A stretch of DNA of 64,000 bases from Coniochaeta sp. PMI_546 (taxonomy: Eukaryota; Ascomycota; Sordariomycetes; Coniochaetales; Coniochaetaceae): assembly GCA_021432605.1 (NCBI GenBank), contig MU271148.1:1929362-1993361 (forward strand), written 5' to 3'. A model generated the notes under the pieces. The model was not told the DNA's origin. It was given only the letters and a program-made list of their open reading frames with translations, and did no database searches. The first letter of the stretch is position 1; each line of letters starts with the position of its first letter. A program made the position numbers and the translations under genes. Of the stretch, positions 57,001 through 64,000 are shown piece by piece.

Positions 57001-57518
57001 CTATTCCCGGACCAGGCAAAATACGGTATTTGCTCGGCCCTCGTCCATTCATTTCGTCTCACGATTGCGACCTCAAACCTTACAACACCTCCTTTGGCAC
57101 CACCTGCGAAACTCTCCCTGCCTGCCTGCCGTACGCCAGCGCGATTGATTCTTGGCTTGCGTGCATCATCAGCGCGTCTATTCCAGCTTTCGTGTGGACC
57201 TGAAGGTACGTTGGTGCATGCGTGTTTCTCCTCGACCGTCCATCGTCCGCTTTGTCCTGCTTGTACTCCGCTTGCTCCATCGTTGTATCACTCATCTCTG
57301 GCTTCTGAGCCTATGGACCTGAGATCTTCGCTGTACCTGCATCACCATCTGCCCGCCTTCTCCGTCCTTTGCGTCACTGTCGCCCGCAAGATTTACACTG
57401 AGCGGGCTCCGGCCTTGACCAGTCAGTTCCATTTCTACCCACCATCTCGCCATGTCCTCGCAGTTGATATTCCAACCTTACCTTACAGCACTAAAAATGC
57501 ATTGTCTTTGTCGCTAAC
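54054..57518. other. Long intergenic/leader region, about 3.5 kb
   Basis: Upstream of the mucin-like membrane protein gene. From about 56,400 on it looks like a long transcribed leader: C/T-rich, with many small frames. An open stretch of 300 codons (56650-57552) begins with TTG and overlaps the gene start in another frame. Its composition is unremarkable and I do not regard it as a gene. CACGTG words occur near 54,673, 55,302 and 55,372. Confidence 0.5.
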
Positions 57519-57535
57519 ATGGCCGTTCGTCGTAG
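57206..57535 (+). other. Probable leader intron of the mucin-like gene
   Basis: GTACGT at 57206, a perfect GCTAAC branch sequence at about 57513-57518 and a TAG acceptor ending at 57535 form a strong fungal intron. If it is spliced, the upstream ATG at 57519 is removed and translation starts at 57570. Confidence 0.5.
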
Positions 57536-58865
57536 GGATTTCCCGCGGTTGAAGCGTCGTGCCTTCATCATGTCTAATAATACAAGTACGAACAGTCCGA
57601 GTACATCGGATCCGCCAGCGTCGCCGACGACGAGTGTGCTTCCTGAGACAAGTTCTCCTACTAATCCTCCTACCACAGCCGCCCCTCCAGACACGAGCTC
57701 GTCGGTCCCTCCAACCACTCTACCACCGACAACTTCGGAGCCACCACCGACCTCGACTCCCCCCACAACTCCTCCAACCACAAGTAACCCTCCAACCACA
57801 TCAACTCCGCCGCCGACATCCAGCACACCTACAACGTCGTCGAGATCATCGACATCGACACCGCCAACAAGCTCATCCACCACTACTAGTCAACCTTCGC
57901 AAACAACCATCATCAAAACATCTGTCATAACGCCAACCACACCTGGAGGTGCCTCGAGTACGATATATGTCACAACAACTTCCACTCTAGAGGGAAGCAA
58001 TACCGGCACATCTTCATCATCTTCGTCAACAAACACCTCCTCGTCAGGAGCCGCGCTCGACCCGGCCGGCAGTTCCAGTAACGGCGCTCTCAGCGACTCG
58101 GGAAGGATCGCCATCGCGGTCGTCGTACCAATTGTGGGCGTAGCACTGCTCGTCGCGGCCGGTATCTTCCTCTGGCGCAGGCGGAAGGCACGGAAGGACC
58201 TCGAAGAGCAGCGACGGAAAGAAGTCGAAGATTATGCCTACAACCCCAATGCCGACCCGACCATCCCCGGAGTCGCCGGTGCTGGCGCGGCGGCTGGGGC
58301 CTACGAGATGAGGGAGGATGGCGCAGCGGGTTATCGCGGCTGGGGCTCGACCACGCTCGCCAGCTCGACAGGTAGGAAAGCTTCGACGACCATGTCGGGC
58401 GGTGCCGCGGGGGTCGCATACAGCGACGCTACCTCGCCGACGCACGGGAATATCTCGGACACCCGGTCCGGCGAGCCGCTGATGACAATGACGGACGGAT
58501 CGCACTCGCCCGAGGGCGAGATACTGGGCGCCATGGGCCCCTCCTCGTCCAACAACCGCGTCACGGACGTACACCGAGGTCCGTCCAACGCCTCGTCATC
58601 CTACAGCGCCGCCGCGCGGTCAGACGGGTCCGGAGACGGCGGCATCGGCGTCGCGTACGGGAGCGGAGGACCGGGCTTCTACGACCAGTATCCCGCGAAT
58701 GGAAACCCGTACGCAGACGGAGGCGCGATGCCGAACCGCCAAGGACCCGCAGAGCTGGGCGGCGGGCAGCCCGTCATCAGAGACGTGACCGCGAGGAGGA
58801 ATACGCGCATCGAGAACCCGGCACATTATCCGCAGCAGAGTGCCGGTATCTCCCAGAACTTCTAG
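57519..58865 (+). CDS. Mucin-like single-pass membrane protein (possible cell-wall sensor)
   Basis: Open from ATG 57519 (448 residues); a second in-frame ATG at 57570 (431 residues) is the likely start if the leader intron 57206-57535 is used. Residues about 20-185 are almost wholly Ser/Thr/Pro (for example PPTTLPPTTSEPPPTSTPP), a substrate for heavy O-mannosylation. One transmembrane segment follows at about 197-219 (IAIAVVVPIVGVALLVAAGI), then a strongly basic stop (WRRRRKARKD) and about 225 cytosolic residues rich in Gly, Ser and Asp. This arrangement resembles Mid2/Wsc-type surface sensors and SKG6/Axl2-type membrane anchors. It lacks a WSC or other Cys-rich domain, and no signal peptide is visible, so it may insert with the N-terminus outside unaided, as type III proteins do. 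Function is inferred from architecture only. Confidence 0.85.
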   Translation: MAVRRRDFPRLKRRAFIMSNNTSTNSPSTSDPPASPTTSVLPETSSPTNPPTTAAPPDTSSSVPPTTLPPTTSEPPPTSTPPTTPPTTSNPPTTSTPPPTSSTPTTSSRSSTSTPPTSSSTTTSQPSQTTIIKTSVITPTTPGGASSTIYVTTTSTLEGSNTGTSSSSSSTNTSSSGAALDPAGSSSNGALSDSGRIAIAVVVPIVGVALLVAAGIFLWRRRKARKDLEEQRRKEVEDYAYNPNADPTIPGVAGAGAAAGAYEMREDGAAGYRGWGSTTLASSTGRKASTTMSGGAAGVAYSDATSPTHGNISDTRSGEPLMTMTDGSHSPEGEILGAMGPSSSNNRVTDVHRGPSNASSSYSAAARSDGSGDGGIGVAYGSGGPGFYDQYPANGNPYADGGAMPNRQGPAELGGGQPVIRDVTARRNTRIENPAHYPQQSAGISQNF

Positions 58866-59713
58866 TTGGGTAGTCTGGTCACTACCACTCTGCTGGCAAA
58901 ACGGTTTCCTTTGCATCTTCTCTTGCATATGACGCCCCATTTCCTCTGGCTGACAGGAACACGCATCGTTCTGCCAAGGTTTGGGGTTGTCCCTGGCGTT
59001 TTTCTCGGTCTCTTGGGATTCTGCATACTCGGCATACCTTCACAGTCTTAGCGATCACACCATTATTTTTATACCTAATCACCCACTCTCTGCCTTCCCC
59101 AGTGACCAAAGGTCTGGCTTCTTCCACGGCGGACCTCGGAATCGTCACGTCTTCCGCACATATCGGCGTCAGTCGCCTTACCCTCCCGACCATCGGGATC
59201 CATGTATCTACAAAAAGTCAAGACACAAAACGTTGGACTACAATTGTATTCTCCTTTAATCTAGGAATGAGAGTCTCGGGCTTGGTTTCTCTTGACTTGC
59301 ATATTTGAAGGGCTATATTCAGTGCGTCAGGATGTATGTCCTGAGATGGAACGATGTGCTCTGTCAAAAAGGATAGCACATGTTTGGGCTGGAGAGACGG
59401 GTGGTGATTACCGAGTAGAACTAGCGAGCGAGCAGAGGCGTTGTCTTCATGTGAAGCAGGGATAAAGAGCGTCCTTTGCCAAGGAGTAAAGGAGTTCTCC
59501 CGCAAGATGGGACTGACGGAGATGCGGTTACTCACTCTAACGAATACAAGTTGATACACACAATTTTCTGCCTCGCTACCTTTTTGACATGCCTGCGTAC
59601 AGACCTGGACATCCCAGACAGTACTTGAACCAATATCATCAGCAATCTACCCTCTCAACCGTACACACAAAACCATATATCTTCCAAACCTCGCCGCCAC
59701 GGCACTCACTCAC
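58866..59713. other. Convergent intergenic region, about 850 bases
   Basis: Between the stop codons of the mucin-like gene and the carboxylesterase gene. A 113-codon minus-strand frame at 59218-59559 (GTG start, directly downstream of the esterase) has protein-like composition but no ATG near its beginning. It is probably esterase 3' UTR or chance. Confidence 0.5.
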
Positions 59714-62075
59714 TCATAGCCGTCCCCGATCAAGTCTCTTCCCGATACCTTCACTAAGCTCAGCCCTGTCCCACCAGAACCGACACCTCTCCAGATCCCA
59801 ATCCGTCAGCGTCTCCAACCGCACAGGCGTACCGGCGCTCTTGACCCGCTTCTCCGTCCACCTCTCGTCGTTCCCTTCTCCAAAGACGATGATCCTTCCC
59901 CTGGCCTTTCCCTCTGCGCCGAGCGGAGATACGAAGACGGGCCACTCCTCCTCCTCCCCACCGCCGAGAGGCACCGGGTTCGGATCTCCAGAGGGCGAGA
60001 CGATGAAGTTCACCCAGGCGCCGTGCATCGCGTCGGCCACCTTCCTCAGCCCCGGACGGGCAGATGTATGGTTGTTCTGACCCGTCGAAGTCTGGGAGGA
60101 AGAAGAAGAAGAAGTGGGAGGAGAGATGACGAGCATGTCGTGCGCCACGACGGGCGCCTCGTCGCCGTGGTTGGCCGTGCCCCATTTCGAGGCCGCGGCG
60201 TAGCGGTAGACGTACACGGGGCTACCTTTTGAGTGGGAGGTGGCGGTTTCACCCGCGGAACGGGACAGGCCGTAGGAGTTGTGGGCCGATTTCGAGAATG
60301 ATGGGTTTGTGGGGGACGAGGAAGAGGTAGAGAGGAAGTGCGCGGTCTGCAGGACCGGACAGATGTAGGCGTAATGGCTGTAGGCTGCATCTAGACGGGT
60401 CCATTGGGCGCCCATGCCGGCGGGAACGGCCTTGTATGGACTTGACGAGTTGGTCACGGGATCGGGGTAGAGCGCTTCCAGCGCGTCCAGGTCGGCTGGG
60501 CTGAACCCCGGGATGAGAGTGGAGAAGAAAGACCTGAACTCGGCGGTGGTGTTGGCTTTCTGGGGTATAAATAGCGTTCCCTCGTTGGTGTTGAATCCCG
60601 TCAGGACCGGGACTGTGAGGTGGTGACCCTGCTGCCACAAGAGGAGGGGCAGGTCTGGGATCACGGCTTGAGTGGAGGTGTTGGCGTGGCTGGAGTTGGA
60701 GAGGGCGTTGGGTCCGTCGATTACGGGTTGGAAGGGCCAGGTCACGCTTGGTTCGTATTTGTTCCAGAGGGACTTGGAGGCTTTGAGGATGGTAGCTGCG
60801 GGGAGGGTGCGAAGAGTAGAGAAGATGGCGGACTCGGGCACGCCTTCTATGCCTGCCGCAACGAGGAACTCGCGGAATTGGATGAGATGCCGGGGGTGCG
60901 TTGGGTAGAAGGTGGCGCGGGCGGTTGTCGCGCCGGATTCGAGGATGGCTTTGGCGAAGGGAACGGGAGTAGATGCGCGGGAGTAGTACATGAGGTGGTG
61001 GCCAATCTAGCTCGTGTGTTAGACAACACTGGAAACGGCTTGAGGATAGAATGGAGGGGGGAGTACGAACCGAGTGAGCACCGGCACTGAGGCCCATGAT
61101 AGTCACATTTCCCGGATCGCCTCCAAAGTCAGCAATGTTCTCCTGCACCCAGGTGAACAGCGCCTGTTGGTCCTTCAGCCCAAGATTCAGCAGCCCCTCC
61201 CTGGCCGTCAGCGCCGAAGGCAGGAATCCAAAAGCACCAACACGGTAGTTGAAGCTGACGGCCACAATGTCCGGTTTTGCCCACGACACGAAGCTGGCCA
61301 TGTTCCGCTCGCCGCCATGGCCGGCATTGAAGCCGCCTCCGTGAACGTAGATGACCACTGGTAGGCGGTGGGCAGCTTTAGCTACACCGTACACCTCGCC
61401 CGGAACCCTGTCGGTGCTTTGAGGGCGGAAGACATTGACGTTCAGGCAATCCTCGCCCTCAGGCCGGCCAGAGTTAGCGCCAAGACAGGCGTGCCCGTAT
61501 GCGGCGGCCTGGAAGGTGGATGTCGACTCCAGAAGGGGCACCGCGGGGCGGAAGCGGTTCTCGCCTGCGGTTGACTGGGCGTAGGGGATGCCGAGGAAGG
61601 CATCGACGGCCTTGGGGTAGGTGTCTGGGTTGGCGGGGATGGTGGCGCCGATGTAAGTGCCCTGCCGGAGCTTGATGCTTGCGCCGCCCGGCTTTGTGGG
61701 CAATGGCTCCGGAGGCGTGGTCAACGCCGTTGTAGGGGTTGACGACGGCGGCGACATGACAGACGAGAGCGTGGTGAGGACAATAGCTTTGTCAGTCGGA
61801 CTCGAAGTAGAGCTGGAGATGCGGGGTGTATCAGCCGGGCTAAAACTTAAACTGCTTGTCCTCGATGTGGTGATGTCTTCTGGGCCAATGTCGACGACCA
61901 AATCGTCTTTCTCAGTTACCGGCTCAAACACGGGAGGCGGCTGGTGACGTGCAACAGAAATGTCATGACGGAAGACGTAGAACCACGAGACAAAGGCAAA
62001 AATGGTAACTGCCGACAGCCAGGCCGCGGCGGAGAGCACCGTTCTCCGCCCGGCAACACGGCGTTGGGGCCCCAT
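59714..62075 (-). CDS. Type B carboxylesterase with N-terminal membrane anchor
   Basis: Two exons, 62075-61071 and 61006-59714; 765 residues. The 64-base intron (GTTCGT donor, TAG acceptor) lies just after the nucleophile motif: GLSAGAHS|IGHHLMYYS. The ATG at 62075 gives MGPQRRVAGRRTVLSAA; the open frame extends six codons further only with TTG. A single hydrophobic helix at about residues 15-37 after basic residues suggests a type II membrane protein with the enzyme in the secretory lumen or outside the cell. A Ser/Thr/Pro stalk follows, then the alpha/beta-hydrolase domain from about 140: YVHGGGFNAGHGG oxyanion loop, nucleophile Ser330 in GLSAG, acid Glu in NTNEGTLF, and the catalytic His probably in NHGDEAPVV. 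EDCLNVNVFRP is the type B signature. The triad looks complete. The substrate is unknown. Confidence 0.92.
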
Positions 62076-62963
62076 ATGGGGGAAGGGCGCCAAACACTAA
62101 GTAAGGTACCTATTTGAGATTGGAGAAATGCCGTTGAGATCTCGGCTATATTTGTCGAGCGGGAGATCCGTTACATCTTGCCGTATCCGGGGGTTCCTTG
62201 GCATGCGTCTGGCCTCTTTCCCATTGTCCAAGAGGCTGTTGATGAGGGATCAGTGTACGGTAGTCATGATGGAAGATTGAGGTAGGAAAAACAAGGAGAG
62301 ATTGGGCTGCTATTGTGATGAGAGCCACCCCTGATTCCAATGTGACAATGTCAGGTTGGTACCTGGAAGACGAGGCCAGAGATGAACGAGCATGGTTTCT
62401 CCAAAAGCCAACTAAGCTAACTGTGCCGCTCGGTGCCTGCGTGGTCACAGGTTTACATTACAGTAGGTACAGTACCACCTTTATTACCGTTATCGTTATC
62501 AATCCTGGGGTTCCTTACACAAGCACTGAAAGCAGCCTGGTGGTATTAGACTCATTAGAGCGGGGAGACACCCTGAGCCGCTCGCCAGATCAATGGCCGA
62601 CAGCGACCTCACGAGCATCAGCCAGCTGTGTGCAAGTGTTGACTCTTTGTAAGTCGGAAGTTCTCTTTTGTTTGGTTAGCACATGCCTTGTCCATTCCCC
62701 GAACATAAGCAACGGACGAGTAAACAAATAATTCTCCTATTGCAAACCTACAACTACCTAAGGTAGACATACTAGTCTGGAGTACACTAGCATAAACAAG
62801 CAATGCACAGACTCCTAGCGATTCCGTCCAACTAACCTCATTGCTTTCCAAGTCCTTGCTGAAGCATCAAAAGAACAACAAGCCATAACTGAACTCCAAT
62901 CCCAGCCTGCTATGCAACAATGAAAAAACCACAGGCTACAACTCCTCCTTTCCTCTGTAATCA
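62076..62963. other. Intergenic region, about 890 bases
   Basis: Upstream of the esterase and downstream of the right-edge gene, both minus strand. The plus-strand frame at 62315-62731 is not supported. A CCTAAGGTAG word occurs near 62,757, similar to one near 39,340. Confidence 0.5.
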
Positions 62964-64000
62964 CTAAGCAGCAAGAGACGGACTCACCCCAACAGCAGCC
63001 ATCTTCCTAGCCTTCTGCTTCTCAGCCCACTCCCTCCCGGCCCTCCGACTCCTCTCCGCGGCCTCCTCCCTAGCCCTCCGCGCCGCCTCCTCCCTAGAGC
63101 GACGCTCGCGTTCCTTCTCGCTGACGAAGCTAGACTCTCTCTTGAAGATCTCCTTGCCCCTCAGCTTCTGCTGCTGCATCTCCTCCGCGCTGAGCGTGCT
63201 GCCCCGCACGCTGCCCGTCGACGTCGACGTCGCCCGCGAGATACCGGCCGTAGACGGCGACAGCGCCACTACGCTGGCGCGCCCCCGTGAGAGGGAGGAA
63301 GTCCCCGTCGACACTGCCAGGCTGGGACGGCTCGACATACCAGCGCCGATGGTAGAGTGCCGTTTGGCTGTGCTAGTCGTAGCCGTAGATGTAGCCGGCG
63401 GAGCTTCAGCGGCCATGCCGGCCTTGAGGCTCATCCTGGCCCGGCTGGCGGCTGTCTGCCGCGGGAGCGTCGCGCCGGCCACGAGGCTCGCGCGGACAGG
63501 ACGGGCCTTGAACTCGCGTCGCTTGCGCTCCTCTTCCTGCTCTGCCTTGAGCTTGGCTTCGCGTTCCTCGCGCTTGCGGCGGGAGATGGCTTCGCCTGGG
63601 AGCTCAAAGTTGGGCCGGGTGGGGGGTTTGGTGCTGGTCGCTGTCTTGGGCTTGGTGGGTGATGATGTCCGGCCGGCATCGTGAGATGAGGCCGGCATGG
63701 ACATGGATATATGGGCTAGACGCTTTTCCTTCAGGCGTTGGGCGACTGCCTCGCCCGGCAGCTCGAAGGTGGATGTTGTAGGTGGCTTACCGGACCGGGC
63801 TAGAGGCTTGGGAGGGGCGAGGCTGGCTGGTCGGGATATGACTGAGAGGCGCTTGTTGGCTGTGGCTTGTGCCACTGCGTTCTGCTCCGTCTGCTTGCTG
63901 GGAGGAACTGCGATTGAGTGGCGCACTGAGGCACTACGGCCTACAGTCTTGCTGCGGACTGAGTCGGCTGTGGTCTTGGTGGCCGATTTTGTTGGCACCG
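62964..64000 (-). CDS. C-terminal part of a basic coiled-coil protein with two FELPGEA motifs (partial)
   Basis: The minus strand is open from the right edge to a TAG at 62964-62966, about 345 codons; the start lies outside the window. I do not know a named family. The visible part is rich in Ser, Thr, Ala, Lys and Arg. Two similar blocks occur: TSTFELPGEAVAQRLKEKRL and RPNFELPGEAISRRKREERE. The second leads into a charged helix (KLKAEQEEERKRREFKARP). A Ser/Thr-rich linker follows, then a second long charged helix (EEMQQQKLRGKEIFKRESSF, then EKERERRSREEAARRAREEA) ending in SPSLAA. The second block, helix plus FKARP, loosely recalls TPX2-type microtubule-binding modules, but the similarity is too weak to assign. 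Codon bias supports a real gene. Confidence 0.8.
   Translation of the reverse strand, partial: VPTKSATKTTADSVRSKTVGRSASVRHSIAVPPSKQTEQNAVAQATANKRLSVISRPASLAPPKPLARSGKPPTTSTFELPGEAVAQRLKEKRLAHISMSMPASSHDAGRTSSPTKPKTATSTKPPTRPNFELPGEAISRRKREEREAKLKAEQEEERKRREFKARPVRASLVAGATLPRQTAASRARMSLKAGMAAEAPPATSTATTSTAKRHSTIGAGMSSRPSLAVSTGTSSLSRGRASVVALSPSTAGISRATSTSTGSVRGSTLSAEEMQQQKLRGKEIFKRESSFVSEKERERRSREEAARRAREEAAERSRRAGREWAEKQKARKMAAVGVSPSLAA

Noticed and set aside
56650-57552. 300-codon open frame in the leader of the mucin-like gene
   Set aside because: Starts with TTG, has no domain and ordinary leader-like composition in a pyrimidine-rich region, and runs across the probable intron and the gene start in another frame.

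Overview
The window looks like euchromatic DNA of a filamentous ascomycete (Pezizomycotina, most likely Sordariomycetes). Sixteen protein genes are supported. Most have short introns (about 50 to 190 bases) with GT donors, AG acceptors and often CTAAC/CTGAC branch points. Several families are typical of this group: a NUC-2/PHO81-type phosphate regulator, an Nha1-type sodium/proton antiporter, a fungal DUF2293 protein, an Ecl1-type short stress protein and a DHX35-type DEAH helicase. I found no rRNA, tRNA, CRISPR array, transposon or virus-like element. Assignment below Pezizomycotina is inference.

Layout. 0-10.6 kb: the N-terminal part of an unidentified acidic, Ser-rich protein running off the left edge (-), a Na+/H+ antiporter (-), a histidine-phosphatase (phosphoglycerate-mutase superfamily) protein with a long polar tail (+), and a class II aldolase/adducin protein (+). 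10.6-28.4 kb: nearly gene-empty, about 18 kb, with only an Ecl1-like gene at 15.8-16.2 kb (-). 28.4-33.7 kb: a compact block with a PITH-domain protein (+), a CCDC25-like NFACT-R protein (-), mitochondrial ribosomal protein uL3m (+), the mitochondrial assembly factor Coa1 (-) and a small four-helix membrane protein (+). 34.2-37.8 kb: the PHO81/NUC-2 homologue (-). 40-43 kb: a divergent pair, a Cue5-like ubiquitin-binding autophagy receptor (-) and the ESCRT-III subunit Vps20 (+). 43.6-49.7 kb: a DUF2293 protein (-) and DHX35 (+), also divergent. 51.5-58.9 kb: two single-pass membrane proteins without signal peptides (+). 59.7-64 kb: a membrane-anchored carboxylesterase (-) and the C-terminal part of a basic coiled-coil protein running off the right edge (-).

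Functional links. Several neighbours share a theme: uL3m and Coa1 both act in mitochondrial gene expression and respiratory-complex biogenesis, and Cue5 and Vps20 both handle ubiquitinated cargo on its way to the vacuole. The PHO81 homologue has CACGTG boxes upstream, the sequence recognised by Pho4/NUC-1-type bHLH factors. No operon-like or biosynthetic cluster is visible.

Most unusual signals. (1) In the CCDC25 homologue a conserved Trp codon can only be rebuilt by a one-nucleotide exon between two ordinary-looking introns. (2) In the PHO81 homologue the start codon is split AT|G by an intron. (3) The mucin-like membrane protein gene has its first ATG inside a likely leader intron. (4) There is an 18-kb tract with a single recognisable gene. 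I did not find a convincing new biological system. The splice-structure oddities are the most testable leads.
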